A DNA stretch of 64,000 bases from Amia ocellicauda (taxonomy: Eukaryota > Chordata > Actinopteri > Amiiformes > Amiidae): positions 21,549,119-21,613,118 of the forward strand of contig NC_089863.1 in NCBI RefSeq assembly GCF_036373705.1, in the 5' to 3' direction. The notes beneath the pieces were generated by a model that saw nothing but the letters and a program-made list of their open reading frames with translations, was not told where the DNA came from and did no database searches. Position 1 is the first letter of the stretch, and each line of letters starts with the position of its first letter. Made by a program: the position numbers and the translations under genes. Below are positions 38,001 to 63,689 of this stretch, one piece after another.

Positions 38001-38154
38001 GGAGGAGGAGGAAGTCAAGAAAGAGCGCCTGGGCGTGGAGGGGGAGGGTGTGGGAGCGGGAGCGGTCAGCAGGGGGCAGAAGGGGCCCAAAAACGGGCCC
38101 ATGAGGAACGGACATCCGTCCTACAACAACAACCACCATCGCAAGACTGAATAG
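32441..38154 (+). CDS. cers2: CERS2, ceramide synthase 2 (complete, 10 coding exons, 400 aa)
   Basis: Endoplasmic reticulum N-acyltransferase joining fatty acyl-CoA to sphinganine; CERS2 prefers very long chains (C22-C24). Exons: 32441-32613, 32738-32855, 33142-33260, 33845-33902, 34133-34183, 34322-34414, 34538-34666, 34762-34868, 35063-35216, 37954-38154 (TAG); 1203 nt, all phases consistent. The ATG lies two bases after a CAG acceptor, so the 5' UTR is in an upstream exon, probably ending at 23067. Visible features: an N-glycosylation sequon at Asn19 (NLT); a first membrane helix near residues 41-60; a homeobox-like domain ending in WFRRRRNQ (about 115-125); a TLC domain about 131-332 with the Lag1 motif, including His212-His213 and HDSSDYLLE at 239-247; and an acidic Ser-rich tail (DERSDREE), a typical CK2-type phosphoregion. 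Human CERS2 is 380 aa. Similarity to CERS2 and the SETDB1 neighbour both support this paralogue. Confidence 0.96.
35369..37797. mobile_element. hAT-like element, 2.43 kb, in the last CERS2 intron
   Basis: Left end CAGGGGTCTCAAACTCAGTT and inverted right end CAGGGGTCTCAACCTCAATT match closely. Flanks GTCTAGTG (35361-35368) and GTATAGTG (37798-37805) match at 7 of 8 bases. The interior carries sequences around 35744 and 37072 sharing GGCCCTAGGCT, suggesting a nested insertion, and a TACTATAGTA-rich tract at about 37130-37400. No intact transposase. Confidence 0.82.
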
Positions 38155-39001
38155 GAGCGGCGGCCGAGCAGAAGCCGACCACACGCCAACCACATGCCTG
38201 GCCACACGCAACACCACAGGGCTGGGAGCGGAGAGAGGGAAAGAGAGAGGGAGGGAATGGGGTTGTTGTGGGCGCTGAGGACAGTGTTACTGCAGCCGCT
38301 GCCTGAGAAAGAGAGAGGGAGGAAGAGGAAGGGGTTAATTATACTGGCCCAGTGGGGGGGAGGGAGGGAGAGAGAGAGAGAGGGATGGATGGATGGATGG
38401 ATGGAGAGAACAGGAGGAGGGACGGAGGCGTGTGAGAAGTGTGGTGTGATGGAAACCTGATTAGGCCGAAAGATTTTTATTCATGAGGATATGACTGACT
38501 GGAGAAACAGATACACAATCTCTGTCATACACATTCACACACACACACACACACACACATTCACACAAACATGCACGCATGCCCGCAAGCACTCGCACTC
38601 TCCTGCACATACAAAAGTCACATGTGCAAACCGTCACCCGGAAGGCGAGAGTCGGGTCGTAATCCATGTAGGTCGAGGAATGGCTCCCTGGCTGGTGGGT
38701 CTGTGTTTAGTATTTTAATTTCTGTAGTGTTATTTTATTTAATTTAGCAGCGGAGTGCGTGTGCGTGTGTGTGTGCGTGTGCTGGCCCAGGCCTGGAGCG
38801 AAACTAGTGCCATGCAGGGTAGTGCAGTCCAGACAACGGCTTGCTCTCCGCCCCCTCCTCCTATCCGCAGTGCCTCCATGTGTCTTGTGCAATAGATCTG
38901 TGGGATGTTTTTATTTTTGTTTTTGTTCTATTTTTTTTTTTCATTTTTAATCAAGTGCCTTAACAAAGCTGCCCTCTGCCTCTCCCTCTTCATTCATTCC
39001 T

Positions 39002-39063
<62 letters not shown>

Positions 39064-40310
39064 GAGGGAGGGGGTGGGAGTTTGACGCACAGTCCTACAA
39101 ACCCCCCCCCACCCCCCCTTAAGTTGTATGAATAGCGTTTGATCGAGTTGAGCACAGGCTGTTACACAAGTCACTAATCGACTTACTCTTTGTCGAGCAG
39201 AATGTTTGTGTTGGGTTGTGAGGGAGGGGGTGGGGGGGGGTGTAGAGGGAGGCAAAAGTTTGACAGAGACCCCCAATCTGCAACCCGGCCCCCCCACCCC
39301 ACCCCGCCGCACCGATCACCGTCAGTATTCACAAGCTAAAGGATTGCAATTTACCAATACTCCTGATCGTATGTAATAACCGTTGTTGCTTTATTATGTT
39401 CAGATTTTTATGTTTTTTGTTTTGTTCGTGTAGGCTTTGTGACAGTTGTGTGTCAGGCGCGGTGCTCAATGCACAACGGACCTGGAGCCCCGGGAGCGGG
39501 CCGGGGGAGGGGGAGGACACTTTGTTCTCGGACTTCAGGTGGCTTAAAAAAACACCCCGTACAGGACCGATCAAATGCCCCCGGCTGGCTCTCCCTCTCC
39601 CCTTGAGTGGTTTTCATTTAATTCCCCCCCCACTGTAAAAAAGAAAAGAAAAGCCAAAGAGAAGAGTTGTGGGGTGGGAGGGGACTGGCAGGAGTGATGC
39701 TCCAGTTCAGGGGAGCTGAGGGAGAGGGAGGAGGTTGGCAGAGAGCTGAGGAAATGAACTGGGACTAATTGACCAGTAATTGGAGAATGGAGCTCGTTAA
39801 GAACTGCTGGGGTCACTCAGTAATACACTGGTGCCTGAGAGCTGTACCCCTGGACCAGGCCTATCCCTAGAGAGAGAGAGACTCCTGCAGGTGCTAGGGG
39901 TTCCTCCCTACACACCTGAACACTGTGCCCTGGCGCCCTCTGTGTGCAGTACACAGGATCAATCCACTGATCACATCCCTTTGGTGTCAATCAGAGGGCT
40001 GCCTTAACTCCTCTCTCTCACTCTCTCTCTCTCTCCTCATGGCCACGACTGACCTCCTCCCTCCTTCCAGACGATGAAAGCTAACCCTTTCGTTTATTTT
40101 TTGTAATTTTTATGCTAATGAAAATAATTCAATACAGATGGTGTCACGTGTCTTCCTTGGATTGTGTGTGCTTCTGTGCATGCATGAGTGGTACTGGTGT
40201 GTGTGTGTGTGTGAGGGGTACAAGTATGTGTGTGAGTGAGTGGTACACGTGTGTGAGAGAGAGAGAGAGGGGTACAAGTGTGTGAGCAAGTGGTATTGAA
40301 GAGCTGCAGA
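38155..40310 (+). other. Probable CERS2 3' UTR and downstream flank
   Basis: After the TAG there are GGAT repeats (38386-38404), (CA)n at about 38537-38560, a 58-bp CT run at about 39003-39060, C/G homopolymer stretches near 39105 and 39225, and several A/T-rich stretches. I found no canonical AATAAA on the + strand, so the transcript end is undefined. Confidence 0.5.
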
Positions 40311-41214
40311 CAATGTGAAATGTATCTAGAACTATTAAATTTAGTTATTCGGTTCCTCCTGTCGACCCCTGCGCTGAAATAACATGAATTAATGAATGCC
40401 TGGTGGCCAGAATACAATACAAGTTCAAAGATCAATTCCCATCCCCTGATATGTGCTTCATCCCTCTTCTATCCTCCTCAGAGTCCATTGGAGTGACACT
40501 GCGTGTTCAGCTCCTACTTTCTCCTTAAGGTGCATATCAGTATATCTGTGTAAGTGCTTAATATGAGTATGTACGGCGGTTGTGTTGACAGGTGCGATTG
40601 TGGGTGTATATTACAATCCAGCATCTATCCGGCAGACCAGAGCATAGGCGACACGTTGGATAAGATTCATGTGAGACAATGGACAGACGGAAATAGATAC
40701 AAATGTGAATAGAGATGAACAAAACACAAACGGAGAGTTCAGCAGCAGGCATTTGACTAACAGTCCACGAACTGACGAGAGCCGATCCTCCGTCCCATTC
40801 CCAGACACTATTTTCTAGGGCAGTTACTTTGTTCCCATGTCCACCTCGTATTGTCCTGCTTTTATTTCAGTCTTGTATCCTGCAAGGTTTTGTGAAGATC
40901 CTTCATCATGTTTTCTAGCAACTGTGCTAGAGCGACAGGGGTGTTGTCAGTGAGCAACTGTCCCTGCCACCATGGTGCAGCACCATGCCGGTGACAATTC
41001 TGCCTGCTATGCTTGGGTCCCCCAGGACCATAGTGTCAGGTACCTGTAGACATAATGGGCTTGGTAAGGCAGGTTAAAGGTCCGTACCTAAAAAGGGGTA
41101 AAGGAGTTAGGACGCACCGCTGTGTGCTGGACATCTGGACAGCCTCCATAGCGTCCCTCAAAGGTGTGACTGTGATGATAGTTGTGGATGTATCGATTAT
41201 TGCACATCACAATA

Positions 41215-41556
41215 TTTTATCATACTACTTGCCTTGCGTTACCAGTACTCGTATTTTTTTTGATTTCCCCTATGCTCCCTTTCCCCTGGCCCTTGACTGT
41301 GACCTGACACTCAGCGCACTCAGCTTTTACAATCCAGGATGTAAGACCTCATATATTGTATACACTTGTGTAAATTGGAAATTGAAAAATGTATTATGCT
41401 TTGAATTGCACTGTATTATGTAAATTTGAATTTGTAATGTTTTATACCTTGTACTGCACTGTATTTGTGCACTTTGTATTGTGCTTATATTTTGTAAGTC
41501 GCCCTGGATAAGGTCGTCTGCTAAGAAATAAATAATAATAGTAATAATAATTAGTT
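41215..41556 (+). repeat. SINE/LINE-like element with GTCGCCCTGGATAAGG tail
   Basis: A/T-rich body with repeated TGCACT/TTGTATT motifs, ending in GTAAGTCGCCCTGGATAAGG, CGTCTGCTAAG and a run of TAA-type units. This tail is typical of widespread fish retroposons. Lies between CERS2 and SETDB1. Confidence 0.7.
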
Positions 41557-42929
41557 AGAAATGTTAGAGAAGAGTCAGCAGCAGTAAAGAAAGGAGTTGT
41601 ACCCATATGAATATCCAACATGTCATCCTTCAACATATTCAACAAATCTCCATGTCACATGCCTGTCCATCAGATGTGGATTGTGTAATATTGTCAGTTA
41701 TATCTGATTCTAAGAATTAATCTAAGTAATTTTGGAAAGCATCACCTGTCTTTTAAGTAGCGGTGAGTGCATGAGAAAGGCCTTGCACAGAGTGACTTAA
41801 TCCTGAAGTTGTCTGTGATTTTACCCATTGCTCGAATCCCCTGTCCGCTGCTGCATTAATGGAGTAGATGGTTGAACTGGCCCTACCAAAAAGACCACCA
41901 ATATCACCCAGCAGGCTTCTTTGGGCCAGATGCTTAATCTGGCGTGGCCATTACATGAAGTATATGCTTTTACAAAGAGGACCCACGGGGGTTAACTGAA
42001 GAAAAATGCAGTTTTTATTTATTATTGGGCTGAAGTCCTGGCTAATAGGGTTTTCAAGCACTAAAATACAATGTGATATATAATATCAGTGTATAATAAT
42101 ATACAACCTGTAACAATTTTGTTTGTATAGTACATTTTCTTTTGATAACTTTTATTAACTAGTGTTAAGAATATCATTAGGAAAACTGACAGTGGAAATG
42201 GTCTCTTACAGAGTTTAGGTTTATTAAGAAACATTTCTCTGAATCGTAAGTGTTGTTCCCAAGTTAAATTCAACTTGAGTTTTGAGTCTCGACAATCAAG
42301 GACCACGGGGACTCGGACTATAAGTCTGCCACAGCTACTACAGCTGCTGCCATCTTTCCCTTATTTTGTATTGCGCTGACCTCAGCAGCCCACCAATTTC
42401 CATTGCCCGAGCCCAGGGCATCCTTTATTGCCGTCCTAAACCTATTGTATTTATCACTGAAATCCCCTTCGGACACTCCCTCAGGCCATGAACCATTTCT
42501 AAACGCTACATTAATACCTACTCATGTGTTATTTGGGCATTTGGCTTTCACTAGAATATGTACATCTTTTAAGTGCATTACACTTAAGATAAGATAAGAT
42601 AAGAGAACTATATTTGAAATGATAGAACAAATCTATACTGTTGAGAGACTCTTTGGACCTGCATGGCAAAGGCTAACAGAGAAACAGTCTGCTTTAAAAC
42701 TCTAGGAATGTGAAATGTATCTAGAAATATTAAATTTAGTTCTTCAGGTACACATGTATGAGTGCGAGAGGGATACACGTGTGTGTGCGAGAGAGAGAGA
42801 GGGGTACAGGCGTGTGTGTGTGCGTGTGAGAGAGAGAGGGGTACAGGCGTGTGTGTGTGCGTGCGCATGTGTGTCGGTTTCAATTAACAAGACAGTCGAC
42901 ACGCTTTGCAAATAAGGAAAAACAAAGTA

Positions 42930-42935
42930 TTTATT
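42930..42935 (-). terminator. setdb1: Candidate poly(A) signal AATAAA (SETDB1)
   Basis: TTTATT on the + strand, AATAAA on the SETDB1 strand, about 160 nt after its stop codon. Confidence 0.6.
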
Positions 42936-43092
42936 TGCAGAACAATAACATCAACATCAACACTGGGGGGGGGGTACGGGACCGAGAGCAGTGCGGCGGA
43001 GCACTGAACATGCTATTGTGCGCCCACCCTTGTTTCTCAGTCAGTGTGCATCAGTGTGTGTGTGCATGCGTGTGTGAGAGAGAGTCGGCGTG

Positions 43093-57404
<14,312 letters not shown>

Positions 57405-58090
57405 CCCTGAGAGCGAGGAATGCAGGGAGATCATCATACACAATGACCAGGGACAATCTGCACAGCTATTTAAATATTAACTTGTGTTGTTCTGTTCTCT
57501 TCACTGTGTCTGTCAATGCTAATAAAGTTTATTTTGAATTGAAGTCAAAGTGAACAGAACAACGTAGCTTACTAACAACAGTGAGAGAGAGACACGCTGG
57601 TTTGTTCTTCACCACAAAAGAACAGGGTGAACCACAGAAACATATACTGGAGAACTGCGTGAGAGTTACAGATTATTAAACTATACAAGAAACCATGCTT
57701 AATATTATCATTATTATTAATAATAATAATAGGGGGGTTGTGCCGTAAACCTTCGCCAAACAATGGAGGCAGTGTAGCTGCGTCAATCGCGATCGGAAAT
57801 GTAGTCTTTTTACGGCGGCTGACTCTCACGGTTTGCTACACAATAACCAGCAGACATGAAACACAAAATACACCTGCAAGGGTTTCACTGGTCCATTAAA
57901 CGTCCGTGTCGTGGGATGCAAGAATAATGAAAAACGACACTTTTATCCCGAAATGCGGGGTCGGTCAAGGGTTTAGGGAACTCCAGCTCCCAGCAGCCCT
58001 TGCGACTCGCAGCCTGGGCGCATGACTGTGACGCCGGCTGCGCGTTAATTCAAAATAACTCGTCGCTTCATATTGTAACTCCGTTTTAAA

Positions 58091-58206
58091 CGTGTTTTTG
58101 TTCAGTAAATCCCATAAAAGTCTGTAAACGCGTCGCTTTCCGAGAAAAAGCATTGAGCTGCAGGTCTTTCTATGGACACGTGAACGTTGTAAACACAAAA
58201 AAGTGT
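58091..58206. repeat. Inverted partner of 55458-55580
   Basis: The reverse complement shares long blocks with 55458-55580, including GTGTTTACAACGTTCACGTG, TGCAGCTCAATG, CTCGGAAAGCGACGCGTT and CACTGAACAAAAACA-type sequence, roughly 85-90 percent identity by eye. Confidence 0.85.
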
Positions 58207-58215
58207 CCAACCTAC

Positions 58216-58400
58216 CTGGGAACAACAAACGAGAGATTCGTGGATTTTAATATTTCCCTCTGGGTCCGGGTCGCTTCAGATTTGGACCATATGCAGACCA
58301 ATTCCTTCCTCACTGTGGCGGGGGAAACAATTCCTAGTTTAAAAGCCTTTAATAATATATTTAACGATAGTCATTCTCCTTCCCCAGGCATCCCTGCAGT
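58216..58400 (-). other. setdb1: Candidate 5' non-coding exon of SETDB1
   Basis: On the SETDB1 strand CCCAG is followed by GTAGGT at 58215, a near-consensus 5' splice site. The SETDB1 initiation codon lies two bases inside its first coding exon, so an upstream leader exon is required, and CCAAT boxes lie just upstream. The 5' boundary is a guess. Confidence 0.4.
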
Positions 58401-58439
58401 GGTAGGCAAGTCCAGAGGGGGACAACGCCCACTTACAAC

Positions 58440-58660
58440 ACTGCGCCAATCCTCATCCTGCAGCGGTTTGAGTGACATCCCCCCGGGCCAATAGCTTCTG
58501 CTGGATGGACAACAGCGGCAATCTCGTCTTCTGCCGTTAACCAATCCGCTGCGGGAACAGGGTGAGTGATGGCTGCGCTGGCCAATGGGTGCAGATGGGG
58601 GGGGGGGTTCGGGCGGGAGTTGGTCGTCTGTGTGCGCGGAGATAAATATAAATACGGGAC
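58440..58660. promoter_or_regulatory. CCAAT-box cluster with + strand TATA box (likely bidirectional promoter)
   Basis: CCAAT occurs at 58446, 58488, 58541 and 58582, all in the same orientation, spaced 42, 53 and 41 bp. TATAAATA is at 58647-58654 in GC-rich context. CCAAT/NF-Y sites act in both directions, so the region may drive SETDB1 leftward and another transcript rightward. Confidence 0.55.
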
Positions 58661-58689
58661 GGTGTATTGTGCTGTAATAATAAGGTGAT

Positions 58690-59170
58690 CTTCCCCTACA
58701 ACACATCCTGTCCTCTATGTCTCACCCTGTCCCCTACAACACATTATGTCCCCTATGTCTCACCCTGTCCCCAACAACACATCCTGTCCCCTATGTCTCA
58801 CCCTGTCCTCTATGTCTCACCCTGTCCCCTGCGTCACACCCTGTCCCCAACAACACATCCTGTCCCCTATGTCTCACCCTGTCCCCAACAACACATCCTG
58901 TCCCCTATGTTTCACCCTGTCCCCAACAACACATCCTGTCCCCTATGTCTTACCCTGTCCTCTATGTCTCACCCTGTCCCCTGCATCACACCCTGTCCCC
59001 AACAACACATCCTGTCCCCTATGTCTCACCCTGTCCTCTATGTCTCACCCTGTCCCCTGCATCACACCCTGTCCCCAACAACACATCCTGTCCCCTATGT
59101 CTCACCCTGTCCCCAACAACACATCCTGTCCCCTATGTCTCACCCTGTCCCCTACAACACACCCTGTTTA
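58690..59170. repeat. 38-bp minisatellite (CACCCTGTCCCCAACAACAC)
   Basis: Units of CACCCTGTCCCCAACAACAC plus ATCCTGTCCCCTATGTCT (38 bp, e.g. starts at 58875 and 58913), mixed with CTCTATGTCTCACCCTG and CTGCATCACACC variants. Open in more than one + frame. Confidence 0.93.
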
Positions 59171-60825
59171 TTTCTACTTGACCATCAACTGTTGAGTGAG
59201 TTGTTTCAAATCCATATCTTTATCACTGATACTTAAGGTTTTGGAGGTAAATTATTCTAAGATGAATTCTGTGTTTTTGCTCAGTTTAAGGTTTCTTTCA
59301 TGAACGTAATTGGGCTTTGTGTTGTCAGTCATTGTATTGCTTTCAGGAGATTGTGTATCGAGATTAGATTTGTGCACAATTGCAATTCTGTTTTGTGCAT
59401 ATTATTACATACATCCACACTTGCCTGCTTGATTAATATACAACTGTAATATCCATGTTTGTTTAATTGTCTTGTTCACAGGGAGACTCGTTGGACTGGC
59501 GACCGTGTCAATAGGAAACTAAATTGCAGTTTTGAGGAACTTGTGGTTGAATTTACAAAACAAAAAGCACAAAAAGTAAAACTCTCACTTAATAGTTTCA
59601 AAACTAACCAGACTTTCCTGTTCTGTCTTATGTGTAACATGGTGAATTAAACCAGACATGTGTGACAATGTGTGGTATGTTTACAGGGTAAATGTACATG
59701 AAACGTAAGACAGTGCAGCTATTGGTTACTTTAGTCATGTGACACTCACTCACCACCAATCAAGTTTTCACATTAGAATCACGAGTTGTCTATTAATGTC
59801 CATTAGTTATTAAAGTGTTACTAACAAATATTAATGTAATTAATACAATTAATATTATTGATTTAATAAAATGTGACTCAATACAGTATTTTTCTTCATT
59901 GCTAATGATAATTTCCTTCATGTTAAATTCATGTTACACACACACACACAATCACACACATGATGACACACGATCTGTCACACAGACGATCACATACACA
60001 CATAGTTACACACATGATCACACACACACTCTGTCATACAGACGATCACCAGAATCAGGCCTGGCCCACAGAGTTGCCCTCCTGCACATTCGCACGTGCT
60101 CAGATTCAACAGATTTAAAGCAAGGGAAAAATCATTCAAAAAGAGGAAAATCATCATAATAAAAAATAAAAAGTGGTGAGATTGTTGGGGCTCCAGCAAG
60201 GTCCCCAGCCCTGGTCCTGCAGAGACACAGTCCAGTCCAGCTCAGCAGGGTCTTCAGTGAGAGAGACAGATAGTCAAACAGACACACGTATGTGCTGTAT
60301 CTTCCACACGCTCACTCCAAATCCACACATGAATTGACCATTAATTATTTAGGAATTAATTTATTCAAGTGTCAGTGCAGCTTCAGACTCCCGTCCTGTC
60401 CCGAGGTGTCCGGTGTTTTAGTGGATCGGCTGACCACTCTCCGCTCAGCGCAGCACTGAGAGTCCGCGGACCAGTCTCACTGTTCAGAGCTAACAAGGTC
60501 AATTAGCAGGATGTCCCGGGGGGAGAGAGCAATGGTGGGAGCTTTGAATTTTTTAAAATATGAAATCTATGAAATCCCGGAGTTGTTTTATGGAAGTGCA
60601 GGTTAACGTTGATTACAGCGCTCTCAGGAGTGGGGGTAAGCGTGAGGATAGGTAGATAAGTAGTCCAGTACTGTGCTGTGCCTGTGGTTTGAACAGAGAG
60701 GTGGAGAGAAGGACAGAGGACACTGCCAGGGTACGGGACAGGATTGTGACCGTCCTGTCCGGCAGTGTTGTTGTCGGTTGATCATTGAATGGTGTGTTTC
60801 TGGAGGTTTCCTGGGGTATCAGTCA
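59171..60825. other. Intergenic between SETDB1 and the cortexin gene
   Basis: A/T-rich sequence with CA-rich stretches (about 59937-60030). TTTATT at 60360-60365 is a possible poly(A) signal for the minus-strand cortexin-type gene, about 930 nt beyond its stop. No exon recognised. Confidence 0.5.
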
Positions 60826-60829
60826 GGCA

Positions 60830-61290
60830 TTTGGGATATGAGGGTATTGGGAAATGGGGATATTTGGGGTATTGGGATAATTGGGGGTATTTGGGGGAAC
60901 TGAGGTATGTGGAATATTGGGGGTCTTGGGGGTGTGGGGGTAATAGGGGTATGGGAGTATTGGAGCTTTAGGGGTATTGGGGCTCTGGGAGTATTCAGGG
61001 TACGGGGGTATTGGGGTTATTGGGGATGTGGGGTGTATTGAGGGTGTCAGGGGTATTGGGGGTGTGGGGTGTACTGGGGGTGTGGGGTATTGGGGTGTGG
61101 GAGGTAATGAGGCTCAGGGGGTATTGGAGTGTTGGGAGTATTGGTGCTCTGGGGTTATTGGAGTGTTGGGAGTATTGGGGCTCTGGGGTTATTGGAGTGT
61201 TGGAGTTATTGTGAGTATTGGAGGTGTGGGGTATTGGGGGTATTGAGGGTGTGGGCAGTATTGGGGCTCTGGGGGTATTGGGGTGTGGGG
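60830..61290. repeat. G-rich minisatellite (GGGGTATTGGGG) downstream of the cortexin-type stop codon
   Basis: Tandem 9-18-bp units GGGTATTGG, GGGGCTCTGG and GGGGTGTGG fill the interval up to the stop codon at 61291. The cortexin-type transcript would carry the C-rich strand in its 3' UTR. Confidence 0.9.
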
Positions 61291-61470
61291 TCAGTTGTTG
61301 ATCTGCTCCTCCTGCCAGGTGGAGGTGGGGATGGCGCTGTACGGGTCCATCACCATCTGGGCACAGCGCACCACTGTCACCAGCAGGAAGAAGCACAGCA
61401 GCCCCAGGAAGGCCAGAGCGAAGCCCTTGTCCACATCCACGGCAAACTGGGGGGTGGGGGCTGCATCCAT
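61291..61470 (-). CDS. ctxnd-like: Cortexin-domain-containing microprotein (CTXND1/CTXND2 type), complete, 59 aa
   Basis: A complete 59-residue reading frame in one exon, preceded by a CTGCAG acceptor with the ATG two bases inside the exon, so the 5' UTR is spliced. It starts MDAAPTPQF, followed by an acidic VDVDKG, one hydrophobic segment at about residues 17-37 (FALAFLGLLCFFLLVTVV), then RCAQMVMDPYSAIPTSTW and an EEQINN tail. The RC...DPYSxIPxSTW block after a single membrane span is the signature of cortexins, small single-pass proteins mostly of neurons. The 59-residue length and the VDVDKG start match cortexin-domain-containing 1/2 rather than the longer CTXN1-3. Molecular role is not established. 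It lies on the same strand as SETDB1, about 3.9 kb upstream. The family call is strong; the choice between CTXND1 and CTXND2 is not made. Confidence 0.88.
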   Translation of the reverse strand: MDAAPTPQFAVDVDKGFALAFLGLLCFFLLVTVVRCAQMVMDPYSAIPTSTWQEEQINN

Positions 61471-61473
61471 CAC

Positions 61474-61512
<39 letters not shown>

Positions 61513-62226
61513 GGAGGGAGGTAGAGAGAGGGAGAGGGAGAGTTCAAACATAAACAGCATAGGCTTGAAAAAGTATGTGAACTCAGATTCTCAGTAACTG
61601 ATAGAACCGCCTTTAAGCACTGATAACTTCAAGAAAACATTTTGTGTATTTGCTGCTCAGACCTGCACAACGGTTACCCTGATATTCTCCTGTGGAATTT
61701 CCTGATACAATTTTGAATTCATTGTCCCCTCAATGATTGCAAGCCGTCCAGGCCCTGAGGCAGCAAAGCAGCCCCAAACCAGGATACTCCCTCTGCCATG
61801 CCCCTTCTGTTAGAACACTGTGCTCAATAAAGACACGTAAAAGTACACATCACACTGTTAATCTATTGTTATGACTTAGCTGAAGATCAGACTATATTTT
61901 AGGAGCCATTTATGCAGGCAATTCAAAAGGGTTCACAAACTTTTTCTTGCAACTGTACACACACACACTCAAATTCACACGCACACAGTCACACACACAC
62001 ACACACACACACTGTGCCCTGACACAGGCAGACAACAGTGTCTCCATCAAAGTGTTTCAGTGTGTCTGTCCCCAGCTCCTCCGTTCCAGGCTGTATGACC
62101 ACTGAGCTGCTCCCGTCTGCCCTGTTCTGGAGCCCGGTACCATCCATCAGCGCTGATGCCAAGAACGGTGTTGCATCTGTGTGTGTGTGTGTGTGTCAGT
62201 GTGCCCCTGCATGAGTGTCCACTCAC

Positions 62227-62350
62227 CGCTCTCTCTCCGTGTCCGACTCAGTCTCCGTCCGCGATCCCAAACACCTGTTTTCCCGCTGGCATCCTGGAGA
62301 ATATTTCTGTCAGCTCCTCCTACCCCCACGAGTGACTTCTTAGCCCCCAT
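62227..62350 (-). other. Candidate 5' exon of the cortexin-type gene
   Basis: On the minus strand GAGAGCG is followed by GTGAGT at 62226, a strong donor, 0.75 kb upstream of the coding exon acceptor at 61473. Splicing would put an ATG-initiated short frame out of phase with the microprotein. Speculative. Confidence 0.3.
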
Positions 62351-62759
62351 CTCCCTCCCATCTCTTCTAGATGTCCAATATGATACAGTTCAGTACAGGA
62401 ATGCCCCCCCCCCACACACACACACAACTCACTCTCTCCCTCTCTCTCTCTCTCTCCCTCCCTCCCTCTCTCTCATTTTCATACACCCTCATGAATACTT
62501 CAGGACAGCCCTGGTGTTGGGTGTCAGCCTGGAGGGGGTTGCAATGTTCAGACCAATTCCCTCTCTCCCACCCAAAGCTTCCAGAAAAAAATACATTGAT
62601 GGACAATTAAATAAAGATATAAATATTTATATTTATATAAATGTATATATAAAGATAATCTGGAAGTCTGTGTGTATGTGTGGGTGTATTTCTGCATGTG
62701 TTTTTGTGCGTGTGTGCATGTCTGTGTGTGTAACTTGACCCAAAGCACAGACCTGCCAC

Positions 62760-63030
62760 TGCTGTTATGTTGTGTGCTGTGTGCTGTGTTTTGCATTGTG
62801 TGTTGTGGGCTGTGTACTGTGTGTGTTCTGTGGTGTAAGCTGTGTGCTGTGTTTGTGTTGTGCTGTGTGTGTTTTGTGCTGTGTCCTGTGTGTGGTTGTT
62901 GTGAGCTGTGTGCTGTGTGTGTTATGCTTGTGTGAGTGTGTTGTGTGTGGGTGTTTTGTGAGCTGTGTGTGTTATGAGCTGTGTGTGTTGTGTGTGTGTG
63001 TGTGTGTGTGAGTGTGTTGTGTGTGGAAAG
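62760..63030. repeat. TGTG/CTGTGTGCTG-rich repeat
   Basis: Irregular repeats of GCTGTGTGCTGTGTGTGTT with no conserved reading frame. Confidence 0.8.
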
Positions 63031-63235
63031 CTGATCTCAAGGAGGCGGAGGATGGGTAACTGGAAAACTGTCAATGTCAAGCTACACAAGAGTGCGACCC
63101 AGGGGAGTTGTCAATCGATCCCCAGTCCGGGGGCTCAGTGGGCCTGAACTACATACAGTGACAGTGTAAACAGAGCTCCTTGTCACGCCTCGCCACCCTG
63201 TCACTGAGCTACATGCCTGCGTTGTGTTCATTGCA

Positions 63236-63505
63236 TTATAAGAAACATAAGAAAGTTTACAAACAAGAAGAGGCCATTCGACCCATCGTGCTCGTTTGAT
63301 TTCCATTAATAACTAAGTGATCCAAGAATCCTATCCAGTCTGCTTTTAAATGTTCCCAAATTGTCCTTCAGTCACCTCACTGGGGAGTTTGTTCAGATTG
63401 TGACGCCTCTGTGTGTGAAGAAGTGTCTCCTGTTTTCTGTCTCGAATGCCTTGAAGCCCAGTTTCCATTTGTGTCCAAGGGTCCCTGTGTCCCTGCTTAC
63501 ACTGT
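63236..63505. repeat. SINE/LINE-like retroposon copy (uninterrupted)
   Basis: Contains AAACATAAGAAAGTTTACAA, GAGGCCATTCGACCCATCG and CTGGGGAGTTTGTTCAGATTG. This family is common in several non-teleost and early teleost fishes. The inverse of the copy at 55305-55645. Confidence 0.8.
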
Positions 63506-63689
63506 GTTTAATTTGATGTGATTGCATGCATGTGTTATTGTATTGCATTATGGTTGTGTGTATTTTATTTATGTATTTATTGAAATCTACAAGAACCCAA
63601 AAAGGTTGGCATTGAAAGTTCTGATGTGTCGTTTGTGCTGTTTGTTTGTTGTGCGAGGGCCTCTGTCTCCACTCTTATCTTTCAGCTAA

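Noticed and set aside
57965..58228. 87-codon minus-strand frame sharing a peptide with the 55.47-kb plus frame (LQRSRVHxKTCSSM)
   Set aside because: The shared peptide follows from DNA duplication; no recognised domain, and the context is promoter or intron.
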